Shown here piece by piece: positions 44,547 to 54,197 of a stretch of DNA of 64,000 bases. The DNA is taken from positions 186,001 to 250,000 of the forward strand of contig CAYPYN010000001.1 of assembly GCA_964415295.1 (NCBI GenBank), in the 5' to 3' direction. Numbering within the stretch: the stretch's first letter is position 1; each line of letters opens with the position of its first letter. The position numbers were made by a program, and so were the translations under genes. This DNA comes from SB21 sp964415295 (GTDB taxonomy: Bacteria; CLD3; SB21). Under the pieces are notes generated by a model. That model was not told the DNA's origin. It did not search any database and was given only the letters and a program-made list of their open reading frames with translations.

Positions 44547-45740
44547 TCACTTGTTGGTGTCGGCAGCGGATTTATTCTTATACGAAGCAAGCCCAACCAT
44601 CATCATGAGGCTAGTAATCGCAATGACAAAGAAAAGTATTCCTTCATCAAAATCTGCTATTCTATATTCTGCGGGTATGGTGTAAAACAAGAGTATGGTG
44701 ACCAAGCCCCTCGGCATGATGAAAAGCTCGGGCCAAAGTCTCGATTTGAGAAAAAAATGAAGATAAAGAAACCTTACCAACAATAAGACTCCTACAATCG
44801 CGCTTCCCATTTCAATGACGGCCAGATTTTTCAAGGCGGCAAGATCAATAGAGTAACCAAAAATAACAAAAAAATACGTTCGGATAAGAAACGAAGACTC
44901 TGCGGTAATATGTTTGAATTGTTCGACAACCGTAGGAAGAACGTCGGCCGAAAACAGTGACGGGAACCGATCGGTAAAGATTGAAAAATTGTCAAGGAGC
45001 AGGCCGAATGCCACGATCAGCATAAGCGATGGTAAATGATTGATTTTTCCAACGACATACAACATGATGATTACTGCAAAAAGCAAGAAGATCTTCACAT
45101 GGCTCTTGATTCTTGAAAGAACAAAGAGCAGAAATACTGAGGCTGCAAACGAAAGTCCAATCATGAGGAGAAGTTGTCCAAAAAAAGTTAGTGCTGAATT
45201 TCCGGTTAGAATTTCTTTGGATAAGAAATAATTAAAGAACATGACCCCCAGAATATCAAAGAATGCAACTTCAAAAATGATAAATTCCCTCCGGCTTGCG
45301 TCCATATGCACAACACTAGGGATTACGATGGCGCTACTTATGATAGATAGCGGTATGGCGTAAATAATGCTCTGGCGGAAAGGTTGCTCAAGCCACAGAT
45401 AGAAGACCCAAGATACCAAGCCGCTAGACACTACTAAGATCACGAGGGATGAAAAAAAGGCGCTCCTAACGATCCCGATTTTGTCCTTAGTGAATTCCAA
45501 ATCAAGGCTGGCTTCCAGAACGATCATGATTAGACCTATGACCCCCAAAAACTCAACATAACGGGTTACCCCTTCCAGCTTGAAATCGATAAGATCAGAA
45601 AGGGATTTTAATAGAATTCCCAGCGCCATCAGCAACAATACTGAAGGTATCTTGGACCAAGTACTGAGAATTCCAAACAGATACGATAAAATGACTAAAC
45701 CGCAAAGGATCAATATGATTGAATAGGCATTAAAATCCAT
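44547..45740 (-). CDS. cation:proton antiporter (CPA family)
   Basis: The 397-residue membrane protein has about 12 hydrophobic segments in the KefB/NhaP-type exchanger pattern, with LMALGILLKSLSD, LIMIVLEASLDLEF, SSAIVIPSVV and LWPELFIMPRGLVTILL. It is a membrane-only version without the cytoplasmic nucleotide-binding (TrkA-type) domains. It should exchange Na or K for protons. It ends 10 bases from the convergent GNAT-nitrilase gene. Confidence 0.82.
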   Translation of the reverse strand: MDFNAYSIILILCGLVILSYLFGILSTWSKIPSVLLLMALGILLKSLSDLIDFKLEGVTRYVEFLGVIGLIMIVLEASLDLEFTKDKIGIVRSAFFSSLVILVVSSGLVSWVFYLWLEQPFRQSIIYAIPLSIISSAIVIPSVVHMDASRREFIIFEVAFFDILGVMFFNYFLSKEILTGNSALTFFGQLLLMIGLSFAASVFLLFVLSRIKSHVKIFLLFAVIIMLYVVGKINHLPSLMLIVAFGLLLDNFSIFTDRFPSLFSADVLPTVVEQFKHITAESSFLIRTYFFVIFGYSIDLAALKNLAVIEMGSAIVGVLLLVRFLYLHFFLKSRLWPELFIMPRGLVTILLFYTIPAEYRIADFDEGILFFVIAITSLMMMVGLASYKNKSAADTNK

Positions 45741-45964
45741 AATTGATTACCTTACGAATTGTTCTCTACTGGTGATACGATTGTTTACCTCACGATCAGT
45801 TCAAGATACTAGCCTATTGTATCTAAAGCAATAGTTGAACGGCTGTTCATTGGCTCCTTCGGTTCATGTCAATTTAAAATGTGCTTGTGATTATTCAATT
45901 TTTTCAATACAATGGGCGGAAATTGAAAACATCTTAGCCCGGCATTCATATATCAAGGAGTTCC

Positions 45965-48037
45965 ATGCCCATACAAACTCAGACCGCTAATGTTAAAGCA
46001 GGCGCCCCGCAGAAGAAGTATCAATTATCCGATTTCCCGGAGCTCACGAAAGTGCGTCTTCTTCAGGCTTATAAATTGATGATCCTTTCGCGTCAGCTTG
46101 ACGACAAAATGCTGCGCATGCTGAAGCAGGGCAAGAGTTTTTTCCATATCGGTTGTTCCGGCCATGAAGCGGCGCAGGTCGCGGCGGGATTTGCGCTGAA
46201 ACCCGGCAAGGACTGGTTTTATCCCTATTACCGCGATCAGGCATTGACCCTCAGCGTCGGCATGACGCCGCAGGAGATCATGATGTGTTTTCTGGCCAAG
46301 GCCGACGACCCCAATTCCGGCGGCCGGCAAATGCCTCAGCACTACGGACATAAAGAACACCGGATCGTTTCACAATCCAGCCCTACAGGAACACAGTTCC
46401 TGCAGGCCGTGGGCTGCGCGATGGGCGCCGTCAAAGAAAAAACGGACGAGATCGTCTATGTTTCTTCCGGCGAAGGTACCACTTCCCAGGGCGATTTTCA
46501 TGAAGCGCTCAATTGGGCCAGCCGCGAGAAATTTCCCGTGATCTTCTTCATTCAGGACAATAAATACGCCATTTCCGTTCCCATCTGGCAGCAGACCGCC
46601 GGTCATTCCATTTTTAAAATAGGCGCCGGCTATGAGAATCTGAATTGTTTTGAGATGGACGGAACTAATTTTCTCGAAACCTATGCCGTAGTAAAAGAAG
46701 CCGCCGAAGTGGCCCGCACCGGCAAAGGACCCTGTCTGGTGGTCGCGGACGTTATTCGCCTTCTCCCCCACTCCTCTTCGGACGACCAGCGTAAGTACCG
46801 CAAAGAAGAAGATCTGGCCAAGGACCGCGAACGGGATCCGATCGAACAGATGTCGCGTTTTCTGATCGAGAATGGAGTCCATTCCGCCAAAGACGATAAA
46901 GAATTCCGCGAATCCTGCTTTAAAGAAGTCGATCAGGCCGCCGATTGGGCGGAATCCCAGGCCTTTCCGGAAAAGAGCACGGCCATGCGATTTGTTTTTT
47001 CGGAAGAACCGGATGAACTGGTTTATGAAAAATCCGTTCCGTCAGGCAACCCGATCGTTCTCGTAGACGCGATCAATCACGCGATGGCCGAGGAAATGGA
47101 GCGCGATCCGAAGATCATCATGTTCGGCGAAGATATACAGGATGACAAAGGCGGCGTATTCACAGCCACCAAAGGTCTGTCCAAAAAATTCGGTGCCGAC
47201 CGGGTATTCAATTCTCCATTGGCGGAATCGAGTATCGTCGGAACGGCCATCGGCCTGGCGTCCCGCGGATGGAAACCGGTCGTGGAGATCCAGTTCGGCG
47301 ATTACGTCTGGACGGCCATGATGCAGATCCGCAACGAACTCTCCACCATGCGCTACCGTTCCAATAACCACTGGAAATGCCCCGTCGTGGTCCGTATCCC
47401 CATCGGAGGATACATTCACGGCGCGCTGTGCCATTCGCAGAATATTGAATCCTTCTTTGCTCATATTCCGGGCCTTCGGATCGCACTGCCGTCCAATGCC
47501 GCCGACGCCAAAGGGCTTCTGAAAACCGCCATCCGCTGCGACGATCCTGTCCTGTTTCTCGAACACAAGGGCATGTACCGTCAGGGTTTCGCCCAATCAC
47601 CGGAACCGGATAGTGATTATTTACTGCCTTTTGGCAAAGGCGCGATCCGCCGTGAAGGAAGCGATATCACGATCGTCACCTACGGCATGATGGTGCAGAA
47701 ATCGCTGATGGCCGCCAAACATATGGAACAAATGCACAACGTGCAGGTCGAGGTCATCGACATCCGCACGATCTATCCGCTCGACACGGAACTCATCGCG
47801 CAATCCGTTAAGAAGACCGGCAAATGCCTGGTAGTTCACGAGGATGTGGAATTCTGCGGTTTCGGTTCGGAGATCGTCGCGCAGATCATGAATTCGTCCT
47901 TCGAACATCTCGATGCGCCGGTGCGCCGGGTCGCGGGCAAATTTTCGCCCGTTCCGTACAACTGGTTCCTCGAAGAAATGATCCTGCCGCAGGATCAGGA
48001 CATTATCGGCGCGTTGACGGATCTGGTGAAGTATTGA
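45965..48037 (+). CDS. 2-oxoacid dehydrogenase E1, fused alpha and beta subunits
   Basis: The 690-residue protein joins an alpha half (about 25-335, with the thiamine-diphosphate motif GEGTTSQGDFHEALNWASR...NKYAIS) to a beta half (about 350-690, with MFGEDIQDDKGGVF, SPLAESSIVGTAIG and RIPIGGYIHGALCHSQ). The closest pattern is the branched-chain (2-oxoisovalerate) type E1, common as a fusion in Bacteroidota. It decarboxylates 2-oxoacids and passes the acyl group to a lipoyl E2. No E2 or E3 gene is adjacent. The terminator at 48061 follows. Confidence 0.93.
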   Translation: MPIQTQTANVKAGAPQKKYQLSDFPELTKVRLLQAYKLMILSRQLDDKMLRMLKQGKSFFHIGCSGHEAAQVAAGFALKPGKDWFYPYYRDQALTLSVGMTPQEIMMCFLAKADDPNSGGRQMPQHYGHKEHRIVSQSSPTGTQFLQAVGCAMGAVKEKTDEIVYVSSGEGTTSQGDFHEALNWASREKFPVIFFIQDNKYAISVPIWQQTAGHSIFKIGAGYENLNCFEMDGTNFLETYAVVKEAAEVARTGKGPCLVVADVIRLLPHSSSDDQRKYRKEEDLAKDRERDPIEQMSRFLIENGVHSAKDDKEFRESCFKEVDQAADWAESQAFPEKSTAMRFVFSEEPDELVYEKSVPSGNPIVLVDAINHAMAEEMERDPKIIMFGEDIQDDKGGVFTATKGLSKKFGADRVFNSPLAESSIVGTAIGLASRGWKPVVEIQFGDYVWTAMMQIRNELSTMRYRSNNHWKCPVVVRIPIGGYIHGALCHSQNIESFFAHIPGLRIALPSNAADAKGLLKTAIRCDDPVLFLEHKGMYRQGFAQSPEPDSDYLLPFGKGAIRREGSDITIVTYGMMVQKSLMAAKHMEQMHNVQVEVIDIRTIYPLDTELIAQSVKKTGKCLVVHEDVEFCGFGSEIVAQIMNSSFEHLDAPVRRVAGKFSPVPYNWFLEEMILPQDQDIIGALTDLVKY

Positions 48038-48060
48038 TTTTCAAAATTTGATTTTGAGAC

Positions 48061-48096
48061 AAAGCAGATGATCCTCTATTCATCTGCTTTTTTTTT
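48061..48096 (+). terminator. rho-independent terminator of the E1 gene
   Basis: AAAGCAGATGA (48061-48071), an 8-base loop and TCATCTGCTTT (48080-48090) form an 11-pair stem followed by TTTTTT. It lies 24 bases after the E1 stop. Confidence 0.9.
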
Positions 48097-48257
48097 GTTT
48101 CGAAACAAATTGGACCGGCCGGCGTAAGTTCTTCGTTGTTCCGTGAATGCATTTCGCCGAAGGTATTCGGTCATTCGCCGAATTTCTGATACATTAGCTA
48201 TCGGAACAAAATAGATTGAACGTGATTTTTAAATCATACCCATGGACCGCAGAAATT

Positions 48258-49169
48258 ATGAGCGAACAACACATTCTCACCATTGAAAACGTCGTCAAAC
48301 GGTTCAACGGCATTACGGCCGTTGACCGAATCAGCCTGAGCATTCCGCCTAAAACGATCTTCGGACTGCTTGGCCCTAACGGCGCCGGCAAAACCTCTCT
48401 GATCCGCATGATCACACAGATCACCATGCCGGACGAAGGGCATATCGCTTTCAAAGGCGAAAAACTGCACTCCCTGCACTCGGAAGAGATCGGATACATG
48501 CCCGAAGAACGCGGACTCTACAAACAAATGAAAGTCGGCGATCATATTGTTTATCTGGCGCAATTGCGCGGCCTTTCTTCGACCGAAGCTCATAAAAGAG
48601 TAAAAATGTGGTTCGAAAAGTTCGACATCGCCGACTGGTGGAATAAAAAGATCGAGGAACTCTCCAAAGGCATGCAGCAGAAAGTACAGTTCATCGCCAC
48701 GGTGGTGCACGAACCGGAACTTTTGATCTTCGACGAACCCTTCACCGGCCTGGACCCGATCAATGCCGACCTGATCAAAGAGGAGATCTATCGCCTCAAG
48801 GAAAAAGGCGCGACGATCATATTCTCCACGCACCGGATGGAACAAGTGGAAGAGATCTGCGATGCGATCGTATTGGTCAATAAAGGAAAAAAGATCCTCG
48901 ACGGCGGCGTGCGGCAGATCAAACAGCAATTTAAGAAGAACGTATACAAAATTACTTTTGAAGGCGGATTACCCGAACTCAAACACCCGGATTTTACCGT
49001 GGTCCATAAGGCGCCCGGAGAACTGTTCATGCAGATCAAGCCGCAAAACAAACCTAATGAACTGCTGAAATTCCTCATGGACAAGATCGAGATCCACTCG
49101 TTCCAGGAACTCCTGCCCTCACTCAACGAGATCTTCAAAGAACAAGTAACGAAGGACGGCCATGAATAA
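48258..49169 (+). CDS. ABC transporter ATP-binding protein (NatA-like)
   Basis: The 303-residue protein has Walker A LLGPNGAGKTS, signature LSKGMQQKVQF, Walker B LLIFDEPF and switch His in IFSTHR, followed by a C-terminal domain (about 225-303) typical of drug- and Na-export ATPases. The start at ATG 48258 (MSEQH) is chosen because the family pattern begins there; the frame is open 42 bases further. It overlaps the permease gene by 8 bases. Confidence 0.9.
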   Translation: MSEQHILTIENVVKRFNGITAVDRISLSIPPKTIFGLLGPNGAGKTSLIRMITQITMPDEGHIAFKGEKLHSLHSEEIGYMPEERGLYKQMKVGDHIVYLAQLRGLSSTEAHKRVKMWFEKFDIADWWNKKIEELSKGMQQKVQFIATVVHEPELLIFDEPFTGLDPINADLIKEEIYRLKEKGATIIFSTHRMEQVEEICDAIVLVNKGKKILDGGVRQIKQQFKKNVYKITFEGGLPELKHPDFTVVHKAPGELFMQIKPQNKPNELLKFLMDKIEIHSFQELLPSLNEIFKEQVTKDGHE

Positions 49170-50454
49170 ATTATTCCTCATCATCAAACGCGAATACCTC
49201 AGCCGCGTCACCAAAAGATCCTTCATCCTCACCACGCTTCTCGTACCCTTGGGCCTTGCGGTGCTGCCGGCGATAATCTTTCTGATCGGACGCAATAACG
49301 ATACCGACAAGATCGCCGTAGTGGACGATTCCGGTTTTTTCGCCGATAAATTCAACAGCTCCCGGCTGATCGTTTTTTCCTACGAAAACCAATCGTTGGA
49401 TGATCTTAAAAAGACCTACAAAGAAAAGAAATACGACGGCATACTTCATATTCCAAAATTTGAATCGGACCGCCCGGAAGGGATCCGATACTTTTCCACA
49501 CGCGGACTGGGATTTTCGGCGGGCCTTTATTTGCAGGGCGAACTCTCCCGCGAGATCGAAAAACTTAGGCTAAACAAGGCAGGCCTGGATGAAAAATTCA
49601 TCAGCGACCTCAAGTCCAAAGTGTCTGTCGAAACGATCATCATGAGCGAGGAGGGCGAGAAGTCTGACAACAAGGTTGTCGCGCTGGTCACGGCGTTCAT
49701 CATGGGAATTATCATCTACATTACGCTGATCATTTACGGCGTGATGGTGATGAACGGCGTTGTAGAAGAAAAAGCCAACCGCATCATGGAAGTGATCGTT
49801 TCATCGGTCAAACCGTTCCAAATGCTTCTGGGTAAGATCCTCGGTATTGCCGCAGTCGGTCTGACGCAACTCGCCGGCTGGATCATCATCAGCGTATTTC
49901 TCGGCCAGATCGCGCTGGCTGTGTTTGGCGGACAACTGACCAATGTTCAGCCAGAGACTCTCGCACAAGGAGGTGTCAACGCCCGCGACGCCGAAGCGAT
50001 GTCGGTCTTTATGAAGAATCTGGACAGCATTAATTTTACCGAACTGTTCGTTTTGTTTATTTTCTATTTCTTCGGCGGCTATCTGTTCTACGCATCGCTC
50101 TACGCCGCCGCCGCTTCCGGCGCCAACGATCCCGGCGACACCCAGTCCTTATCTTTCCCGGTGACCATCCCGATCATTCTGGCTTTCTTCATGATGCAGG
50201 TGGCTGTCAACGACCCGCACGGCGCTACCGCCTTCTGGGGTTCCATGATACCTTTTACCTCCCCGATCGTCATGCTGGCGCGCATTCCGTATGGCGTTCC
50301 CCTCTGGCAAACGCTGCTTTCCATGAGTTGCCTGATCGGAGGTTTCTTGCTAACCACATGGATGGCGGCCAAGATCTACCGCGTGGGTATCCTGATGTAC
50401 GGTAAAAAAGTGACGTTCAAAGAATTAGGAAAATGGGTTTTTTACAAGGGCTAG
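49162..50454 (+). CDS. ABC-2-type permease (NatB-like)
   Basis: The 430-residue protein has a first membrane span near the N-terminus (about 20-42), a large extracytoplasmic domain (about 45-170) and five or six C-terminal spans, the NatB/ABC2_membrane_3 layout. ITLIIYGVMVMNGVVEEKANRIMEVIVSSVKPFQMLLGKI is represented by the conserved GVVEEKANRIMEVI motif. With the ATPase it forms an exporter; sodium or a small hydrophobic compound is the usual substrate of the family. Confidence 0.9.
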   Translation: MNKLFLIIKREYLSRVTKRSFILTTLLVPLGLAVLPAIIFLIGRNNDTDKIAVVDDSGFFADKFNSSRLIVFSYENQSLDDLKKTYKEKKYDGILHIPKFESDRPEGIRYFSTRGLGFSAGLYLQGELSREIEKLRLNKAGLDEKFISDLKSKVSVETIIMSEEGEKSDNKVVALVTAFIMGIIIYITLIIYGVMVMNGVVEEKANRIMEVIVSSVKPFQMLLGKILGIAAVGLTQLAGWIIISVFLGQIALAVFGGQLTNVQPETLAQGGVNARDAEAMSVFMKNLDSINFTELFVLFIFYFFGGYLFYASLYAAAASGANDPGDTQSLSFPVTIPIILAFFMMQVAVNDPHGATAFWGSMIPFTSPIVMLARIPYGVPLWQTLLSMSCLIGGFLLTTWMAAKIYRVGILMYGKKVTFKELGKWVFYKG

Positions 50455-50517
50455 TGCCATAACACACATATGACGCGGATCCAACCGATCATGACGGATC
50501 TTCTTTGCCTTCTCAAT

Positions 50518-50560
50518 TATCTGTGTAAATCCGTCTTATCCGTTAAATCTGTGTTCTATT
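50518..50560. repeat. short intergenic repeat-like sequence, class C
   Basis: The bases ATCTGTGTAAATCCGTCTTA and the following CCGTTAAATCTGTGTTCT contain repeated (A)ATC(T/C)GT units. They lie in the gap between the ABC permease and the lipoprotein gene. The style is like the ATCCGTGT-rich elements that fill gaps in many environmental genomes. No hairpin is evident. Confidence 0.45.
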
Positions 50561-50647
50561 CTTTTTCTTGGGTTTTCATCCGTTTACTTTGTTATATTGC
50601 TTCAGATTAACCCACAAACCAATGTCCAACCTTTTAGGAGAATCATA

Positions 50648-51115
50648 ATGAAAAAAATGTATATCTCTTTACTGGCGTTGTCAGCCGTTTTGTGGATCAC
50701 GGCATGCGGCGGCAGCACCAAAGGCGTGATCAACGCCGAGAATAACAAAGTGGAAAAGAACGAAACGCTGAAAGCCGGTGAATTCTATCAGTACGAGATC
50801 GTCCTCGAGGATAAGATGAATGCCATTTCCATCGAAGGCGAGTGGCGCGTGCTGGATGGCGGCGACCGGAAAGCCAAAGTATTTGTGATGGACGAAGAGA
50901 ATTTCCTCAAATTTGAAAAGGACCAGGCTTATAAAACCTATTACTCTTCCGGCGAGAAGATCACCGATAATTTCAAGATCCGGCTGACCAATAAATACAA
51001 AACAGCCAAAACCCTGTACTATCTGATCTTTGACAATCCTTCCGAAGACGACGACAAAAAAGTGGAATTCAAACTACTGATGGATTATGAATGGGGCGAG
51101 GGAACCCGGGAATAA
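50648..51115 (+). CDS. lipoprotein of unknown function
   Basis: The 155-residue protein has a signal peptide with lipobox ITAC at about residue 18-21 followed by GGSTKG. The mature part (about 25-155) is predicted beta-rich by its alternating hydrophobic pattern (FYQYEIVLEDKMNAISIEGE, YKTAKTLYYLIFDN). AGGAG lies eight bases upstream of ATG 50648. I do not recognise a family. Confidence 0.72.
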   Translation: MKKMYISLLALSAVLWITACGGSTKGVINAENNKVEKNETLKAGEFYQYEIVLEDKMNAISIEGEWRVLDGGDRKAKVFVMDEENFLKFEKDQAYKTYYSSGEKITDNFKIRLTNKYKTAKTLYYLIFDNPSEDDDKKVEFKLLMDYEWGEGTRE

Positions 51116-51125
51116 AACGTTGATC

Positions 51126-51163
51126 AAAAAACCCCGTGAGCCTGAGGCGAACGGGGTTTTTTT
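51126..51163 (+). terminator. rho-independent terminator of the lipoprotein gene
   Basis: AAAAAACCCCGT (51126-51137), a 13-base loop and ACGGGGTTTTTTT (51151-51163) form a stem with a T run. It lies 10 bases after the lipoprotein stop. Confidence 0.88.
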
Positions 51164-51285
51164 GTGTACATACTATTAAAGCAACGCTGACAATAAGCGT
51201 ATGGTTTTAGTCACGGTAAATTACTGTTTCATGTACATTATAGTTTTTCTCACCAGATTGATTTTGCCGTCAGACCTTCTCTATC

Positions 51286-52419
51286 ATGTTTAAGTCAAAT
51301 GCAAATATTCTTGTAATAGGCCTTTTACTCATATTATGCCTGACTCTATTTTCCTTCTGGGGCTGCGAGGATAAAAAAGATACCGATCCCTGCGAAGGCT
51401 TGCCACCGGATTCCTGTCAGGTGGATACGTGTGTAGGAGATACGTGCAGTTCTGATTCCTGCGCAGGTCTGGTGGGGGAATGGGAATTCCTCGGCCTTGC
51501 CGGTGAAAACGTTTCTGCAATTGCCATCCATCCAACCGATGCCAGAGTTATTTTTGTCGGCACCGCGTTCAATTTCAGCGATGGGATATTGTCAAAACTT
51601 TTTCGAACCAGGAACTGTGGCATCACGTGGGACACATTACTTATCAGCAGTTCAACTTATTCGGATCTCGATATCGACCCTTCTAACCCCAACGTGATCT
51701 ATGCCGTGCCTCATGAGATCGTAAAAAGTACCGACGGAGGCAATACATGGGCAAATGCCAGTCAGGGCATATATCTTGATTGGGAAACACGCGTATATGA
51801 AATGGTCATTGACCCGAATAATACCAACACTCTCTATGCCGGCACCGGGGGTTTTTTTGGCGGCGACATTTACAAAAGTACGAACGGAGGAGAGAGTTGG
51901 ACGAGCATTGGAACGAGAATTGAATTGAAAGGGACTAATACTGCTCTTGCGGTTGACGCCCAAAATAACATTGTCTATGTGGGGCACAACAACGGTAGTG
52001 TCTTAAAAACAACAAACGGCGGTTTGTCCTGGGATACGACGGCAATCACAAGATGGGGACATATTGTGGAACACCTTTATGTGGACCCTGAAACCGGATT
52101 ATACGCCTGCATAGGGCCTCTTGGAATTTGGAATAGCACAGATGTCGGCGCCAATTGGTCTGATTTAAATGAGGGCTTATTCTCATATAGCTCTGTTAAG
52201 GTTGAAAACATATCTACCGCAAACGAACTGTTTGCGTTATCATACCGGCCTGGTATTGAAGTGGTATTATTTAATAAGCAATTGACTGATAGTTCTTGGA
52301 CTAAGTTTAAAGTACTACGGGAGGGTAACCCTTTGGGTCAAAATGATTTTGTAATTACTCCTGACCACCGGCAGATTTTAACTGGCCCATACGGACTCTA
52401 TCGTTACACATTTCCGTAA
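51286..52419 (+). CDS. lipoprotein with Cys-rich linker and Asp-box beta-propeller
   Basis: The 377-residue protein has a signal peptide with lipobox FWGC (about residues 24-27), a short linker with six Cys in Asp-rich surroundings (DPCEGL, DSCQVDTCVGDTC, DSCAG; about 36-61), and a propeller of Asp-box repeats (STDGGNTW, STNGGESW, TTNGGLSW, STDVGANW) from about 65 to the end. It is a surface or periplasmic propeller of unknown ligand. The family resembles the BNR protein at 17106 but this one is exported. Confidence 0.78.
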   Translation: MFKSNANILVIGLLLILCLTLFSFWGCEDKKDTDPCEGLPPDSCQVDTCVGDTCSSDSCAGLVGEWEFLGLAGENVSAIAIHPTDARVIFVGTAFNFSDGILSKLFRTRNCGITWDTLLISSSTYSDLDIDPSNPNVIYAVPHEIVKSTDGGNTWANASQGIYLDWETRVYEMVIDPNNTNTLYAGTGGFFGGDIYKSTNGGESWTSIGTRIELKGTNTALAVDAQNNIVYVGHNNGSVLKTTNGGLSWDTTAITRWGHIVEHLYVDPETGLYACIGPLGIWNSTDVGANWSDLNEGLFSYSSVKVENISTANELFALSYRPGIEVVLFNKQLTDSSWTKFKVLREGNPLGQNDFVITPDHRQILTGPYGLYRYTFP

Positions 52420-52495
52420 ACGATTGGAAATGTAATTAACCTCATTTTAGCAATGCCTGGCTCATTTGTCGGGCTTTGTTGTTAACGGCTTTTAC

Positions 52496-52525
52496 CTGCG
52501 AACTTTGTGCCCTTGGCGGTTAATC
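52496..52525. repeat. short intergenic repeat-like sequence, class A
   Basis: TGCGAACTTTGTGCCCTTGG followed by CGGTTAATC lies between the propeller lipoprotein and purH. It shares the (C)CTT(T/G)GCGGTTAA core with the element at 28163-28188. No gene is supported in the rest of this gap. Confidence 0.4.
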
Positions 52526-52619
52526 AATAATAATTTCTATCGTTGCTTTTTTCTGCCGCATTCTCTACATTTCCACGTTTTAATTAACGAATTATTTTAC
52601 ATTTATCATATTGAACATC

Positions 52620-54179
52620 ATGATCAAACGTGCGCTGATAAGCGTTTCAGACAAAACGGGGATCGTCGATTTTGCCAAGGCTTTGCACGGCTTGGGTGTC
52701 GAAATTATCTCTACGGGAGGAACGGCCACCGCCCTGCAGAATTCCGGTATCCCTGTAATCAAAATATCCGATGTGACCGAATTTCCCGAAATGATGGACG
52801 GCCGGGTCAAAACCCTGCATCCCAGGATCCACGGCGGCCTTCTGGCTCTTCGCAATAATGCCACGCACATGGCCGAAGCGAAGAAACACGGCATTGCCAT
52901 GATCGACATGGTGGTCGTCAATCTTTATCCCTTCGAAGCGACCATCGCCAAACCGGATGTTCATCTCGAAGAAGCCATTGAGAATATCGACATCGGCGGC
53001 CCTTCGATGATCCGTTCCGCCTCAAAGAATTACAAAGACGTCATCGTGCTCGTTGACCCGGCGGATTACGGCAAGATCCTTGACGAACTCAAATCCGGCA
53101 CCGTTTCACAAGAAACCCGCTTCGGACTTATGGTCAAAGCCTTCGAACACACGGCGCGTTACGACGGCATCATTTCCAGCTACTTTGGAGGTAAACGAAC
53201 GAATGCTCCGGCCGAATTGCCGGATGCCTTATCCATCAATCTCAAGAAGATCCAGCACCTCCGTTATGGCGAAAATCCTCATCAGCAGGCTTCGTTCTAC
53301 GCTTCATCCGCGCAAACAAAGAAATTTTACGAGCAGCTGCACGGTAAGGAACTTTCGTACAATAATATCATTGACCTCGACGCCTGCGTGCGCATCGTGT
53401 CCGATTTTGACAAACCGTGCTGCGTGATCATCAAGCATACCAACCCGTGCGGCATCGCCATACACAACGATCTGCATGTCGCGTATCAGAATGCCCGCGC
53501 GACCGATCCGGTCTCCGCTTTCGGCGGCGTCATCGGATTCAACGACAAGGTCAATGCGGCCATTGCACAGGAGATCGGCGATGTTTTCGTCGAGGCCGTG
53601 ATCGCGCCGGATTTTGATGAGGATGCGCTGGCCATCATGGGCAAAAAGAAAAACATCCGCTTGATCAAATACAATTTTACCGAATCGCGAAAATCCGCCG
53701 CCCAGCTTTTGGAAGTCAAAAAGTCGTTTGACGGCTATCTCGTGCAGGAGAGCGACAATCACCTGGTGGATTTTTCCGATCCGACGAAATGGAAAGTGGT
53801 GACCAAACGTCAACCTACGGCCGATGAGATGGCCGCGCTGGAATTCGGCTGGCGCGTCGTGAAACACGTCAAATCCAACGCGATCGTGTACGCCGCCAAG
53901 GACCGAACGCTCGGGATCGGCGCCGGACAAATGTCCCGCGTGGATTCCGCCGAGATTGCGGTATTAAAGTCAAAGAACTCAAAACTTGATCTTAAAGGTT
54001 CCGCCATCGCTTCCGATGCTTTCTTCCCGTTCCGCGACGGCGTCGATGCCGCCGCCAAAGCCGGCGCGACAGCTGTGATTCAGCCGGGCGGTTCCGTCAA
54101 GGACCAGGAAGTCATCGATGCGGCCAATGAACACCATATGACCATGATCTTCACGTCGATACGGCATTTCAAACACTAA
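52620..54179 (+). CDS. purH: bifunctional AICAR transformylase / IMP cyclohydrolase
   Basis: The 519-residue protein has the N-terminal MGS-like IMP cyclohydrolase domain (ALISVSDKTGIVDFAKAL, STGGTATAL) and the C-terminal AICAR transformylase with HLRYGENPHQQAS, the catalytic KHTNPCGIA and SDAFFPFRDGVDAAAKAG. It catalyses the last two steps of purine (IMP) synthesis. ATG 52620 (MIKRALIS) fits the family start better than a TTG nine bases earlier. It is followed directly by mreB, 18 bases away. Confidence 0.96.
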   Translation: MIKRALISVSDKTGIVDFAKALHGLGVEIISTGGTATALQNSGIPVIKISDVTEFPEMMDGRVKTLHPRIHGGLLALRNNATHMAEAKKHGIAMIDMVVVNLYPFEATIAKPDVHLEEAIENIDIGGPSMIRSASKNYKDVIVLVDPADYGKILDELKSGTVSQETRFGLMVKAFEHTARYDGIISSYFGGKRTNAPAELPDALSINLKKIQHLRYGENPHQQASFYASSAQTKKFYEQLHGKELSYNNIIDLDACVRIVSDFDKPCCVIIKHTNPCGIAIHNDLHVAYQNARATDPVSAFGGVIGFNDKVNAAIAQEIGDVFVEAVIAPDFDEDALAIMGKKKNIRLIKYNFTESRKSAAQLLEVKKSFDGYLVQESDNHLVDFSDPTKWKVVTKRQPTADEMAALEFGWRVVKHVKSNAIVYAAKDRTLGIGAGQMSRVDSAEIAVLKSKNSKLDLKGSAIASDAFFPFRDGVDAAAKAGATAVIQPGGSVKDQEVIDAANEHHMTMIFTSIRHFKH

Positions 54180-54197
54180 TTGGAGACATTTCACTCT

